Part shown: piece by piece, positions 1 through 9,069 of the stretch
Numbering within the stretch: position 1 is the stretch's first letter
How the letters are laid out: each line of letters opens with the position of its first letter
NCBI RefSeq assembly: GCF_003201935.1
Contig: NZ_QJJL01000002.1
Span: forward strand, 620,001 to 684,000
DNA: 64,000 bases
Direction: 5' to 3'
DNA from: Loktanella sp. PT4BL
GTDB lineage: Bacteria; Pseudomonadota; Alphaproteobacteria; Rhodobacterales; Rhodobacteraceae
The notes under the pieces: generated by a model
Database searches by the model: none
What the model was told of the DNA's origin: nothing
Seen by the model: only the letters and a program-made list of their open reading frames with translations
Program-made: the position numbers and the translations under genes

Positions 1-1098
1 CTGGGCCGTGACATCACCGACAAGGCCGCCAAGGTCGACGTTGATCACGAACCCCGCGAACAGATTGTCGAGGCCGAACAGGCGCTTTATTCGCTGGCCG
101 AACAGGGGGTGTCGGAAAAGGGCTTTCAGTCTTTCCTTGCCGCCGTCACCGAGGCCGTGAATGTCGCCAATACAGCCTATCAACGCGATGGCGGGCTGGC
201 AGGTATTTCGACCGGTCTTGTGGATATGGACAAGAAACTGGGGGGCCTGCACAAATCCGACCTTCTGATCCTTGCCGGTCGCCCTTCGATGGGGAAAACC
301 TCGCTTGCGACCAACATTGCCTACAACGTCGCGAAGGCGTACCGCAAAGGCCAGTTGCAGGACGGCACCGAAGGCGCAGTCGACGGTGGCGTCGTCGGGT
401 TCTTCTCGCTCGAAATGAGTGCAGAGCAGCTTGCAGGGCGCATTCTGGCGGAAGCCTCCGAGATCTCGTCACATAAAATCCGCCAAGGTGACATGACCGA
501 GGGCGAATTCCGTCGCTTCGTGGATGCCGCCAAAGAGCTTGAATCCTGCCCGCTGTTTATCGACGACACTGCTGCAATCCCGATTTCGCAACTGGCGGCA
601 CGTGCGCGGCGGCTCAAGCGGACACACGGGCTTGATCTTTTAATCGTGGACTACTTGCAGCTTGTGCGCGGCACGTCGGACAACCGTGTACAGGAAATCG
701 GTGAAATCTCGATGGGCCTCAAAGCCATCGCCAAGGAATTGAACATTCCTGTCATCGCGCTGTCCCAATTGTCGCGTCAGGTTGAAAGCCGGGAAGATAA
801 ACGCCCACAGCTTTCGGACTTGCGCGAATCCGGCTCTATCGAGCAGGATGCGGATGTTGTTATGTTCGTTTACCGTGGTGAATACTATGTCGAGCGTGAG
901 AAACCTGAAGACCACAATATGGAAGCAATCGCGGCCTGGCAGGAAAAAATGTCGAGCCTTCACGGCAAAGCCGAGGTTATTGTGGGCAAACAACGGCACG
1001 GCCCGATTGGCACGGTCGAGCTTTCGTTTACCGCAGAGTTCACGCGGTTCGGCAATTTGGTCAAACCCTGGCAACAAGGGGACGACCAGCAGTTCTAG
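1..1098 (+). CDS. dnaB: Replicative DNA helicase DnaB (5' end missing)
   Basis: This is the C-terminal RecA-like motor domain of the hexameric helicase that unwinds DNA at the replication fork. The reading frame is open to base 1, so the N-terminal domain lies outside the window; about 365 residues are visible of roughly 500 usual. Walker A reads GRPSMGKTS near base 280 and Walker B reads LLIVDYLQL near base 640. They are followed by SQLSRQVESR and the DLRESGSIEQDAD block typical of DnaB. The first ATG in frame at 109 is internal, because the upstream codons already encode DnaB-like sequence. The gene ends in TAG and a small exported protein follows within about 10 bases. Confidence 0.97.
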   Translation: MGRDITDKAAKVDVDHEPREQIVEAEQALYSLAEQGVSEKGFQSFLAAVTEAVNVANTAYQRDGGLAGISTGLVDMDKKLGGLHKSDLLILAGRPSMGKTSLATNIAYNVAKAYRKGQLQDGTEGAVDGGVVGFFSLEMSAEQLAGRILAEASEISSHKIRQGDMTEGEFRRFVDAAKELESCPLFIDDTAAIPISQLAARARRLKRTHGLDLLIVDYLQLVRGTSDNRVQEIGEISMGLKAIAKELNIPVIALSQLSRQVESREDKRPQLSDLRESGSIEQDADVVMFVYRGEYYVEREKPEDHNMEAIAAWQEKMSSLHGKAEVIVGKQRHGPIGTVELSFTAEFTRFGNLVKPWQQGDDQQF

Positions 1099-1108
1099 AA
1101 AGGAACGC

Positions 1109-1495
1109 ATTATCAAACGGCTTGTATTTGTATTGGCCCTGTTGGCACCGCCCGCTGCGGCGCAAACCTCGCAAGACTATCTGGTGCGCTTTACCGGATT
1201 CCTGGGCGATCTGCGGCTGTTCCAACCTGACGTGCGCGCAGGACTGTCGGGAGAAACCGACGAGACCGCGCAAGTGGCTATTGCTATGAATGAAGAGGCC
1301 ACGGCTGCCTTCGCGCTGTTCACCCGAACCCACGTCAATCAGTCCGTCACCTTCACAGTCTGCGGACAATCGTTTGAGGACATTGCCGTACAGGCCCCCA
1401 TCGAAACCGGCTTTGCAATCACGCAAGCCATGCCGCTGGAACGTGCGCAGGAAATGGTCGATGCGCTGAACGGGTTGGGCGACTGCCCGGAATAA
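1109..1495 (+). CDS. Small exported protein of unknown function, apparent ATT start
   Basis: The product is about 128 residues with an N-terminal signal peptide (MIKRLVFVLALLAPPAAAQ, probable cleavage after AAA). The mature part is acidic and has two cysteines (VCGQS and GDCPE), probably a periplasmic disulfide. The only well-placed ribosome-binding site, AAAGGA at 1099-1104, lies 4 bases before ATT at 1109, and no ATG, GTG or TTG is suitably placed before the signal peptide. I therefore infer a rare ATT start; a TTG at 1133 would destroy the signal peptide. It follows dnaB within 10 bases and precedes alr, so it may be co-transcribed. I do not recognise the family; the pattern of charged and hydrophobic segments loosely recalls SecD-like periplasmic folds, but I would not assign it. 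Confidence 0.7.
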   Translation: MIKRLVFVLALLAPPAAAQTSQDYLVRFTGFLGDLRLFQPDVRAGLSGETDETAQVAIAMNEEATAAFALFTRTHVNQSVTFTVCGQSFEDIAVQAPIETGFAITQAMPLERAQEMVDALNGLGDCPE

Positions 1496-1552
1496 CAGGT
1501 CTGCGTTCGTAAAACACTTGCCCCACCCGAACGCCCCTGACAAAAGGTCGCC

Positions 1553-2590
1553 ATGAGTACTGGACGCCTGATCATTGACCTTGACGCTGTAGTCGCCAAT
1601 TGGCGCGCTCTGGATGCGATGACAAATTGCAAGACCGGTGCAGTGGTCAAAGCCAATGGCTATGGGCTGGGGTCAGGCAATGTCGCAAAGGCGCTATTCA
1701 AGGAAGGTGTGCGCCAGTTTTTCGTGGCCGTCGCCGAAGAAGCGCTCCCGATCCGCGAAGAACTGGGCCCGAAGCCCGAAATCTGTGTGTTCTCTGGCCA
1801 CATGAAGGGCGATACGGCGCTGATCCGCGATCTGGGCCTGACGCCGATGTTGAATTCGGTGGAACAACTGACGCTCCATTTCGAAGCCCTGCCCGGCCAT
1901 CCTTTCGGCATTCAGCTTGATACCGGCATGAACCGGCTGGGCATGGAAATGCAGGAATGGGCGGCGGTGGCCGAAGTGGCCCTGTCGCAAGACCCGCGTT
2001 TGGTCATGTCGCATCTGGCCTGTGCCGATGAACCCGACCATCCGATGAACCCCTATCAGCTCGACCAGTTCAAAAAGATGACCGACGGGATCACGGCGCC
2101 CCGCTCTCTGGCGGCAACGGGCGGTATCTTGCTTGGACCTGAATATCACTTTGACCTGACGCGTCCGGGGATCGGTCTTTACGGCGGCCTGCCTTTCGAG
2201 AATGCGACACCCGTGATCGAACTGGATTTGCCCGTGGTGCAAGTGCGTGACGTGGCCGAGGGTGAAGTCGTCGGTTATGCCAATGCATGGCAAGCGTCGC
2301 GTCCTTCACGGATCGCCACCGTATCCGGTGGGTATGCCGACGGCATCGCACGAATCCTGTCCGACAAGGCCACGCTTTATCATGGCGACACCGCCTGCCC
2401 GCTGGTTGGACGGGTGTCGATGGACCTGCTGACGATCGACGTCACCGACCTGCCAGAAACACCCAGCAAGCTGACCCTGATCGGCCCGCAGCAGACCGTG
2501 GATGATCTGGCACGCGCGGCAAATACCATCGGGTATGAGGTGCTCACACAGCTCGGTGCGCGCTACAATCGCAAGATTTTTGGCAAATAA
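1553..2590 (+). CDS. alr: Alanine racemase
   Basis: This PLP enzyme converts L-alanine to D-alanine for peptidoglycan in the cytoplasm. The PLP lysine is in VKANGYGLG near residue 33. The catalytic tyrosine is in SGGYADGI and the second conserved block is [11 protein letters not shown]. The length of 345 residues is slightly below the usual 355-370, mainly at the N-terminus. The ATG start follows a short spacer after the exported protein gene. A single biosynthetic-type Alr between dnaB and radA is a common order in Rhodobacterales. Confidence 0.96.
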   Translation: MSTGRLIIDLDAVVANWRALDAMTNCKTGAVVKANGYGLGSGNVAKALFKEGVRQFFVAVAEEALPIREELGPKPEICVFSGHMKGDTALIRDLGLTPMLNSVEQLTLHFEALPGHPFGIQLDTGMNRLGMEMQEWAAVAEVALSQDPRLVMSHLACADEPDHPMNPYQLDQFKKMTDGITAPRSLAATGGILLGPEYHFDLTRPGIGLYGGLPFENATPVIELDLPVVQVRDVAEGEVVGYANAWQASRPSRIATVSGGYADGIARILSDKATLYHGDTACPLVGRVSMDLLTIDVTDLPETPSKLTLIGPQQTVDDLARAANTIGYEVLTQLGARYNRKIFGK

Positions 2591-2647
2591 ACTTGTCTCA
2601 AAGCACGAGCTTCATTACTTAACCCCTAGTCATATCTAGGATTTATT

Positions 2648-3094
2648 ATGCTGAACATATTGCGCATCGCGAACCTTGCCCTTCTTGTTCTCTTTCCGAT
2701 TGCTTGGTTTGCGCCACTGATGCGCGCAGGGTTGTTGCCCGTTTTCGGCCTCAGCGAAATCAGTGTCATCTCGGGCATGCAGGCGCTTTGGGAAAGTGAT
2801 GTTGCGTTGGCACTGCTGGTGACAGCCTTTGCAATGTTCGCGCCCTACCTCAAGACCATCGGCATCGCGCTGGTGCATTTCGACCTGTTGAAAGACAAGA
2901 CGCTGCCTGTGCTGTCATGGATCGGCAAACTGGCGATGGCAGATGTGTTCCTGATTGCGCTCTACATCGTGCTGTTCAAGGGCGTCGGTATCGGCAAGAT
3001 CGAAACAGGTTGGGGGCTTTACCTCTTCACCGCCTGTATTCTGGCCTCAATCGTCATCTCGGCCCTCACACCGCAGGGCAAGGCGAAAGCCTAA
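2648..3094 (+). CDS. PqiA-family (paraquat-inducible protein A) inner-membrane protein
   Basis: The product has 148 residues with about four predicted membrane helices, starting with LRIANLALLVLFPIAWFAP. Polar segments include SGMQALWESDVALALL and the family-typical GKLAMADVFLIALYIV. PqiA-like proteins pair with MCE-domain PqiB in lipid transport across the envelope; here only a single PqiA module is present and no PqiB partner is seen. It sits between alr and radA. The assignment rests on pattern resemblance to the PqiA domain; its exact role is unknown. Confidence 0.75.
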   Translation: MLNILRIANLALLVLFPIAWFAPLMRAGLLPVFGLSEISVISGMQALWESDVALALLVTAFAMFAPYLKTIGIALVHFDLLKDKTLPVLSWIGKLAMADVFLIALYIVLFKGVGIGKIETGWGLYLFTACILASIVISALTPQGKAKA

Positions 3095-3108
3095 GCATCA
3101 TTGCCAAG

Positions 3109-3135
3109 GTTCACCTTTTGGTCCAAAAGGTGAAC
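3109..3135 (+). promoter_or_regulatory. Perfect 27-bp palindrome covering the radA ribosome-binding site
   Basis: Two 13-base arms (3109-3121 and 3123-3135) pair perfectly around a single central T at 3122 and end immediately before the radA ATG. The 3' arm contains AAAAGGTG, the only Shine-Dalgarno candidate for radA, so a hairpin in mRNA would hide it. It could also end transcription from the upstream membrane-protein gene, or be an operator for a dimeric repressor. No U-tract follows, which argues against a simple terminator. Confidence 0.75.
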
Positions 3136-4500
3136 ATGGCCAAAGATCTCACCTTTTCCTGCTCTGAATGTGGCGCGTCCTTTCGCAAATGGTCGGGGCA
3201 ATGCGATGCCTGTCAGGCATGGAACACAATCAGTGAATCCAAGGCCCTGTCCAGCGGCCCCAAAGGCAAATCACTGGGCGCAATCCGTGGCAAAATGATC
3301 GCGCTCACCGATCTGGAAACACAGGAGAAAGAGCCGCCCCGCACCCAAGCGGGCGTCGGAGAATTGGACCGCGTCTTGGGCGGTGGTCTGGTCAAGGCGT
3401 CTGCCCTGCTTGTGGGTGGCGATCCCGGCATCGGCAAATCAACGCTTCTCTTACAGGCTGCTGCAAGGTTTGCCCGTAACGGCCTGAAAGTCATCTATAT
3501 TTCTGGCGAGGAATCGAACGCGCAAGTGCAGATGCGCGCCCGTCGTCTGGGACTGGAGAAAAGCCCTGTCATGCTCGCCTCGGAAACGAACCTGCGCGAT
3601 ATCCTGACGACGCTCGAGGCCGAAAAGCCGGACCTAGCGATCATCGATTCCATCCAGACGATGTGGGCTGACAACGTCGACAGCGCACCGGGCAGCGTCA
3701 GCCAGGTGCGTTCATCCGCGCATGAGTTGACGACTTTTGCGAAACGCAACGGCATGGCCGTGGTGATGGTGGGGCATGTCACGAAAGACGGCACCATCGC
3801 GGGCCCCCGGGTTGTCGAACATATGGTCGATACCGTGCTTTATTTTGAGGGCGAGCGCGGCCATCAGTTCCGAATATTACGTTCGGTCAAGAACCGTTTC
3901 GGCCCCGCTGACGAGATCGGCGTCTTTGAAATGACCGGCAAGGGCCTGGCAGAAGTCAAGAATCCTTCGGCGCTGTTCCTGTCCGAACGCGGCACCCCTG
4001 CCCCTGGCTCGGTCGTGTTTGCAGGCATTGAAGGCAGCCGCCCCATGCTCTGCGAGATACAGGCACTTGTGGCACCTTCGCCACACAGCCAACCCCGCCG
4101 TTCGGTCGTCGGATGGGATGGCGGACGGCTTGCCATGATCCTTGCCGTGCTCGAATCGCGCTGCGGTGTCCCTTTCACCGGATTGGACGTTTATCTCAAT
4201 GTAGCAGGGGGTTTGCGCATCTCGGAGCCCGGCGCAGACCTTGCTGTTGCCGCCGCCCTCGTCTCTGCACGCGAAGATGCTGCGCTCCCCTCGGAAGCCG
4301 TGATTTTCGGTGAAATCAGTTTGTCGGGCGCGCTCCGTCCTGTGGTGCAAACTGAAAATAGATTGAAAGAAGCACAAAAACTTGGTTTTACAACTGCGAT
4401 AATACCACAACAGGCCAAGCAGCCCCGCGTGGACGGCATAAGCCTGCGCAATGCGACAGACTTGGCTGGATTTGTAGAAGAGGTATTTGGCGCAAGATAG
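3136..4500 (+). CDS. radA: DNA repair protein RadA (Sms)
   Basis: RadA is a RecA-related, DnaB-like ATPase that promotes branch migration in recombination repair. The 454-residue product has an N-terminal C4 zinc finger (CSECG then CDACQ), Walker A GGDPGIGKST, the RadA signature KNRFGPADE and a C-terminal Lon-protease-like domain that lacks proteolytic function in this family. The ATG at 3136 was chosen over upstream in-frame starts because the protein then begins MAKDLTFSCSECG, as in other RadA proteins, and because AAAAGGTG lies just upstream. That site lies within a perfect palindrome, so translation may be structurally gated. Confidence 0.96.
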   Translation: MAKDLTFSCSECGASFRKWSGQCDACQAWNTISESKALSSGPKGKSLGAIRGKMIALTDLETQEKEPPRTQAGVGELDRVLGGGLVKASALLVGGDPGIGKSTLLLQAAARFARNGLKVIYISGEESNAQVQMRARRLGLEKSPVMLASETNLRDILTTLEAEKPDLAIIDSIQTMWADNVDSAPGSVSQVRSSAHELTTFAKRNGMAVVMVGHVTKDGTIAGPRVVEHMVDTVLYFEGERGHQFRILRSVKNRFGPADEIGVFEMTGKGLAEVKNPSALFLSERGTPAPGSVVFAGIEGSRPMLCEIQALVAPSPHSQPRRSVVGWDGGRLAMILAVLESRCGVPFTGLDVYLNVAGGLRISEPGADLAVAAALVSAREDAALPSEAVIFGEISLSGALRPVVQTENRLKEAQKLGFTTAIIPQQAKQPRVDGISLRNATDLAGFVEEVFGAR

Positions 4501-4522
4501 CGCCAATCGCAGGAGACGGACC

Positions 4523-5113
4523 ATGGAAGGTTTCACACTTGTCGACGCAGGCGTCGCAATCATTATTTTGGTGTCTGGCGTCTTGGCTTACAGTCGGGGT
4601 TTCGTCCGCGAAGCCATGGCGATTGTCGGCTGGATCGGCGCGACCGTCGTTGCATTCATTTTTGCCGATCAGGTCGAACCGCTGATCCGCCAGATCCCGA
4701 TTTTGGGCGACTTCATTGGTGACAGCTGTGAGTTGGCCATCATCGCGGCATTTGCAGCCGTTTTTGCGGTGGCACTGGTCGTTGTGTCCATCTTCACACC
4801 GCTCTTTTCAACTGTCGTTCAGCGGTCTGCATTGGGTGGCATTGATCAGGGGCTTGGTTTCTTCTTTGGCGTGCTGCGCGGCATTCTGTTGGTTGCGGTC
4901 GCGTTCTTTGTTTACGACACAATTTTCGCCACCCAGCAGTTCGCCGCAATTGATGACAGCCGCTCGGCTGAGGTGTTCGCCCAATTGACGGGCCAGATCG
5001 AACAGCAAAACCCCGAGCAGGCCTTGGGCTGGATCACTGAACAGTACCAGCAGCTGGTCGGAAGCTGTGGCGCACCGGATGCACCGGTTGAGCCAACTGT
5101 TCCGACCGAGTAA
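4523..5113 (+). CDS. cvpA: CvpA family membrane protein
   Basis: The 196-residue protein has four hydrophobic helices in the first 130 residues (starting at VDAGVAIIILVSGVLAYSRG) and a proline- and glutamate-rich tail. The SRGFVREA segment after helix 1 is typical of CvpA/colicin V production proteins. The family is often linked to purF, as here, and to envelope stress; its molecular role is unsettled. ATG follows a good AGGAGA site 22 bases after the radA stop. A rho-independent terminator follows, so purF is probably a separate transcript. Confidence 0.9.
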   Translation: MEGFTLVDAGVAIIILVSGVLAYSRGFVREAMAIVGWIGATVVAFIFADQVEPLIRQIPILGDFIGDSCELAIIAAFAAVFAVALVVVSIFTPLFSTVVQRSALGGIDQGLGFFFGVLRGILLVAVAFFVYDTIFATQQFAAIDDSRSAEVFAQLTGQIEQQNPEQALGWITEQYQQLVGSCGAPDAPVEPTVPTE

Positions 5114-5139
5114 GGCACACGAACCAAAGACATCTGAGA

Positions 5140-5165
5140 GGCCACCGCTTTGTCGGTGGCCTTTT
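5140..5165 (+). terminator. Rho-independent terminator after cvpA
   Basis: GGCCACCG at 5140-5147 pairs perfectly with CGGTGGCC at 5154-5161 around a 6-base loop, followed by TTTT. The position 27 bases past the cvpA stop fits termination of the alr-radA-cvpA direction. Confidence 0.88.
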
Positions 5166-5187
5166 CCGTTAGGGGCGTTGGAAAGGC

Positions 5188-5382
5188 TTACCGATCATCA
5201 CGGTCGCTATGGCGCACCTGTGCATCCTCGCGACCTGCTTGCCACGCCTGCTGCGCTGCTTGGTTGATATCTTCGTCAAATCGCGTTGGGCGATCAGGGC
5301 CGATCTTACGGTAAGCAACAACCACCATGATTAAGAAAATCACGACTGGGACGAAAAAGTATAAGGCTGTGAGCATTGTCAT
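5188..5382 (-). CDS. Small single-pass membrane protein, unknown function
   Basis: The product has 64 residues: one N-terminal membrane helix (LTALYFFVPVVIFLIMVVVAY) followed by a hydrophilic tail with RFDEDINQAAQQAWQAGRED and an Arg/Asp-rich end. This is a plausible bitopic inner-membrane protein with a cytoplasmic tail. The Shine-Dalgarno signal (TAGAGAT) is weak. It is divergent from purF and convergent with cvpA. I do not recognise a named family. Coding status is supported by the clean hydrophobic then charged pattern, but not by any conserved motif. Confidence 0.6.
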   Translation of the reverse strand: MTMLTALYFFVPVVIFLIMVVVAYRKIGPDRPTRFDEDINQAAQQAWQAGREDAQVRHSDRDDR

Positions 5383-5608
5383 ATCTCTAAACTATGCGGC
5401 GTGGTGCCGATTTCAATATGCACATCTTTTTGGTGCGCAAGTCCTTGCCGCACACCGGATGATCCTGCGCGCAAGCCTTAACAGGAACTGTTTCAGCGGC
5501 GATGGCAGCCATGTTTTTAGCGTCTAGGCGATGATCGTTCCGTGACACGCGGCCTTGGACCTACTAAGACAGGGACAACCGCCCATACTCGGATTCGGAG
5601 CTGACCTC

Positions 5609-7078
5609 TTGTCCACACAGATGCCCCCCGCCCATCCTTTCGACGATGATAAGCTACGGGAGGAATGCGGCGTCTTTGGTGTCGTTGGTGTCACTGACGC
5701 CTCCAACTTTGTAGCCCTCGGCCTGCACGCCCTGCAACACCGGGGCCAGGAAGCGGGAGGCATTGTCACGCATGCTCCCGAAACAGGGTTCAACCAACAG
5801 CGCCGCATGGGGCTGGTGCGCGATAACTTTACCTCGGCATCCATGATGGAACGCCTGCCCGGCACAATCGGCATCGGGCATGTGCGCTATTCGACCGCTG
5901 GCTCCAAGGGCCAGACCGCGATGCGCGATGTGCAGCCCTTCTTTGGTGAATTTTCCATGGGGGGCGCGGCGATTGCCCATAACGGGAATATCACCAATGC
6001 GCTGTCCCTGCGCCGCGAGTTGATCGAACGGGGGTCGATCTTTCAAAGCTCATCCGACAGCGAATGCATCATCCACCTGATGGCGCGCTCCATGGGCCGC
6101 ACGATCCCTGACCGCATGGAAGAAGCGCTGCGCAAAGTCGAAGGCGCGTTTTCCATCGTGGCCATGACACGCACCAAGCTGATCGGCTGCCGTGACCCGC
6201 TGGGCGTGCGCCCGCTGGTGCTGGGCAAGATCGGCGAAGGCTGGGCGCTCTCGTCGGAAACCTGCGCGCTGGATATCATCGGGGCCGAGTTCGTGCGCGA
6301 AATCAAACCAGGCGAGATGGTCGTGATCACCGAAAAGGGTGTGTCCAGCCACTATCCTTTCCGCCCTGCCCGGTCCCGTTTCTGCATCTTCGAGCACGTG
6401 TATTTCAGCCGCCCCGACAGCATTCAGGGCGGGCGTTCGGTCTATGAGACACGCGAGAACATCGGTCGCGAACTGGCCAAAGAAGCCCCCGTCGAGGCGG
6501 ATCTTGTCTGCCCCGTTCCTGACAGCGGCACACCCGCAGCCATCGGGTATTCGCTTCAATCGGGTATTCCCTATGCGATGGGCATCATCCGCAACCAATA
6601 CATGGGCCGCACGTTTATCGAACCGACCGAGAGCATCCGCAACATGGGTGTGCGTCTGAAACTCAACGTCAACCGCGCCCTGATCAAAGGCAAACGGGTG
6701 ATCCTGGTGGATGACAGCGTTGTGCGCGGCACCACCAGCCGCAAGATCAAGGAAATGATCCTTGATGCAGGGGCCGCCGAGGTGCATTTCCGGATCGCAT
6801 CACCACCCACCGCCTGGCCCTGTTTTTATGGTGTAGACACGCCGCAGCGCGAGAAGCTGCTGGCGGCGACGATGTCCGAGGAGGAAATGCGCACACATCT
6901 GGGTGTGGACAGCCTCAAATTCATTTCACTCGACGGGCTCTACCGTGCGGTGGGCGAAGCCGGCGGGCGTGATCCCAAGGCCCCCGCCTATTGTGATGCG
7001 TGTTTTTCTGGCGAATATCCCGTCGCCCCCTCCGATATGATCGAGCAGGGTTTCGAGGCCAAGACAGCCGCAGAATGA
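5609..7078 (+). CDS. purF: Amidophosphoribosyltransferase
   Basis: PurF catalyses the first step of purine synthesis, PRPP plus glutamine to phosphoribosylamine. The N-terminal nucleophile cysteine is in REECGVFGVVG, just after a short propeptide. The glutaminase domain shows ALQHRGQEAGG, IGHVRYST and AHNGNI. The PRPP-binding loop VILVDDSVVRGTT lies in the C-terminal phosphoribosyltransferase domain. I prefer the TTG at 5609 because GGAG lies 8 bases upstream, giving MSTQMPPAHPFDDD and 489 residues; the ATG at 5621 is the alternative, with no ribosome-binding site of its own. The frame extends upstream to 5555, but that part is not PurF-like. Confidence 0.96.
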   Translation: MSTQMPPAHPFDDDKLREECGVFGVVGVTDASNFVALGLHALQHRGQEAGGIVTHAPETGFNQQRRMGLVRDNFTSASMMERLPGTIGIGHVRYSTAGSKGQTAMRDVQPFFGEFSMGGAAIAHNGNITNALSLRRELIERGSIFQSSSDSECIIHLMARSMGRTIPDRMEEALRKVEGAFSIVAMTRTKLIGCRDPLGVRPLVLGKIGEGWALSSETCALDIIGAEFVREIKPGEMVVITEKGVSSHYPFRPARSRFCIFEHVYFSRPDSIQGGRSVYETRENIGRELAKEAPVEADLVCPVPDSGTPAAIGYSLQSGIPYAMGIIRNQYMGRTFIEPTESIRNMGVRLKLNVNRALIKGKRVILVDDSVVRGTTSRKIKEMILDAGAAEVHFRIASPPTAWPCFYGVDTPQREKLLAATMSEEEMRTHLGVDSLKFISLDGLYRAVGEAGGRDPKAPAYCDACFSGEYPVAPSDMIEQGFEAKTAAE

Positions 7079-7212
7079 CCCCCGCTGCGGTAATACGCGT
7101 ATAGCCGCGCACGATACGCACGGTTTTGCGGTGCGTCATACCAGCCCCTTTTACTTCTGGTCCTGTTCTGGCATGGCGGCTTCAGAAATTCTTAACGCTG
7201 AAGCAGTGACGT

Positions 7213-7479
7213 ATGGCAGACGAGACAACGACCTCCCCCCTTCCCGGGCAAAAGGCAACACTGCCCGACACGCTTGATTTGCGTGAATTGTCGGTTATCG
7301 GCCTGATGGACGCGCATGACGGGATAGCCGCCTTGCTACGGTCTTCGCGTGGCGAGATCGCACGGGTGCAGGTTGGTGATAGCGCATTCGGCGTGCAGAT
7401 CACGGCGATTGGTGATGCGCAGGTTCTGCTCACAGATCGCTGGGGTCGGACCCAATCCTTGGGGTTGCCGCACAGCTAA
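7213..7479 (+). CDS. Small protein of unknown function between purF and an SDR gene
   Basis: The product has 88 residues, acidic to neutral, with no signal peptide or membrane helix. The C-terminal half (SAFGVQITAIGDAQVLLTDRWGRTQ) has the strand-turn pattern seen in GspC/PilP-like small beta domains, but without their membrane anchor. No strong ribosome-binding site is visible before the ATG. It lies 38 bases before the SDR start, so the two may be co-transcribed. I do not recognise a family and make no functional claim. Confidence 0.65.
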   Translation: MADETTTSPLPGQKATLPDTLDLRELSVIGLMDAHDGIAALLRSSRGEIARVQVGDSAFGVQITAIGDAQVLLTDRWGRTQSLGLPHS

Positions 7480-7517
7480 TGCTTGACGTCGGGCGCAGTT
7501 CGGCACATGACCGCGCC

Positions 7518-8171
7518 ATGACAAAAACAGCACTCATCACCGGCGCATCGCGCGGCCTCGGGGCAGCCTTGGCCAAGGCCCTTGCCCCCACCCATCACAT
7601 CATCGCCGTCGGCAAAACCGTAGGCGCGCTGGAAGAGCTTGACGACGCCATTCAGGCGGCTGGCGGACAGGCGACGCTGGCACCGATGGACATCAGCATC
7701 GATGAAGCCATGCAGCAGCTTTGCCGTGGCATCTTTGATCGCTGGGGGAGCCTTGATCTTTGGCTGCACACGGCCATTCATGCGGCGCCGTTGGCCCCTG
7801 CGGGCCATATCGGGCCAAAGGATCTGGCGAAATCCATGACCGTCAATATCGAGGCCACATCGCGGCTGATCGCCTATGTCAGCCCGCTTTTGGGGCAAAC
7901 AGGCAAAGCCGTCTTTTTCGATGACCCGCGTGGCGGCGATCAGTTCTTTGGTGCGTACGGCGCAACAAAAGCCGCGCAGATTGCCCTTGCGCGCAGCTGG
8001 GCCGCGGAAACCGCCAAGACCGGACCGCGTGTGGATGTGCTGACGCCTGCGCCCATGCCAACCGCGACCCGCGCGCGCTTCTATCCTGGCGAGGATCGCA
8101 ATGCCCTGTCCAGCCCCGCAGACGAGGCCGCACGGCTTTTGCCTGCGATCCTTGAGGGTGCGACTGCCTAA
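7518..8171 (+). CDS. Short-chain dehydrogenase/reductase-like protein lacking the catalytic serine
   Basis: The 217-residue protein has an NAD(P)-binding TGASRGLGAAL motif near residue 9 and the catalytic pair YGATK. The conserved serine usually found about 13 residues before the tyrosine is not visible: that segment reads FFDDPRGGDQFFGAYGATK, with Asp/Pro where the SDR Ser would be. It could therefore be a non-classical SDR or one without standard dehydrogenase activity. The ATG at 7518 gives the normal SDR N-terminus MTKTALITG. Substrate unknown. Confidence 0.85.
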   Translation: MTKTALITGASRGLGAALAKALAPTHHIIAVGKTVGALEELDDAIQAAGGQATLAPMDISIDEAMQQLCRGIFDRWGSLDLWLHTAIHAAPLAPAGHIGPKDLAKSMTVNIEATSRLIAYVSPLLGQTGKAVFFDDPRGGDQFFGAYGATKAAQIALARSWAAETAKTGPRVDVLTPAPMPTATRARFYPGEDRNALSSPADEAARLLPAILEGATA

Positions 8172-8283
8172 ACCGTGACCGCTTGTCTACGGTCTGACCT
8201 GAACACGCCTTGTCGGCGCGTTCCGCGCTTGCCGCCCACCGCGTCACGGCTTAGGAACATGGCGACAGTTAAAAGGCGGCGGC

Positions 8284-9069
8284 ATGCGCATTCTCATCAC
8301 CAATGACGACGGCATCAACGCACCCGGCCTGCGGGTCCTGACCGAGATCGCCCATGAGATCGCAGGACCAAAGGGCGAAGTCTGGACCGTGGCCCCTGCA
8401 TTCGAGCAATCGGGTGTCGGCCACTGTATCAGCTACACCCACCCCACAATGATCACGGAACTCGAACCCCGGCGCTTTGCGGCAGAAGGCTCGCCTGCGG
8501 ACTGTGTGCTTGCAGGAATCCATGATGTGCTGAAGGATCAGGCCCCTGATTTGATCATCTCAGGCGTCAATCGGGGCAATAATGCCGCTGAAAACACGCT
8601 TTACTCCGGCACGATCGGCGCGTGCATCGAAGGGGCGCTGCAAGGCGTGCGTTCCATTGCTTTGTCGCAGTTCTACGGCCCGGAAAATACCAATCTGGAA
8701 AATCCATTTGAGGCCGCAGCGGCGCATGGAGCAGAAGTTGTGCGAAAGCTTATGAACGACACGCTTTGGGACGATGCGGATTATCAGGTTTTCTACAACG
8801 TGAACTTCCCCCCCATTCCTGCCGAAAAGGTCAAAGGGATGCAGGCCACGACCCAAGGGTTCCGCCTGAACACACGTTTCCGCGCCGAGGCACAGACCTC
8901 GCCCACAGGGCGTAAGTTCCTGTGGGTCCGTGGCGGCCCCCAGCATGAGCCGACAGGCCCCGGAACGGATGCCGCAGCCAACCTTGACGGCTATGTCTCG
9001 ATCACACCGATGCGTGTGGACCTGACTGACTACACAATGGTTGAGACCCTGAAAGACGTGCTCAAGTGA
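8284..9069 (+). CDS. surE: 5'/3'-nucleotidase SurE
   Basis: SurE is a metal-dependent phosphatase acting on nucleoside monophosphates, linked to stationary-phase survival. The N-terminal [15 protein letters not shown] carries the metal-binding Asp-Asp pair. It is followed by the ASGx-type segment [12 protein letters not shown] and the [21 protein letters not shown] block. The length of 261 residues is normal. It overlaps pcm by four bases (GTGA), the same surE-pcm order found in many bacteria, indicating translational coupling. Confidence 0.96.
   Translation: MRILITNDDGINAPGLRVLTEIAHEIAGPKGEVWTVAPAFEQSGVGHCISYTHPTMITELEPRRFAAEGSPADCVLAGIHDVLKDQAPDLIISGVNRGNNAAENTLYSGTIGACIEGALQGVRSIALSQFYGPENTNLENPFEAAAAHGAEVVRKLMNDTLWDDADYQVFYNVNFPPIPAEKVKGMQATTQGFRLNTRFRAEAQTSPTGRKFLWVRGGPQHEPTGPGTDAAANLDGYVSITPMRVDLTDYTMVETLKDVLK

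Noticed and set aside
109..1098. dnaB starting at the ATG at 109
   Set aside because: The frame is open to base 1 and the upstream residues are DnaB-like; 109 is internal.
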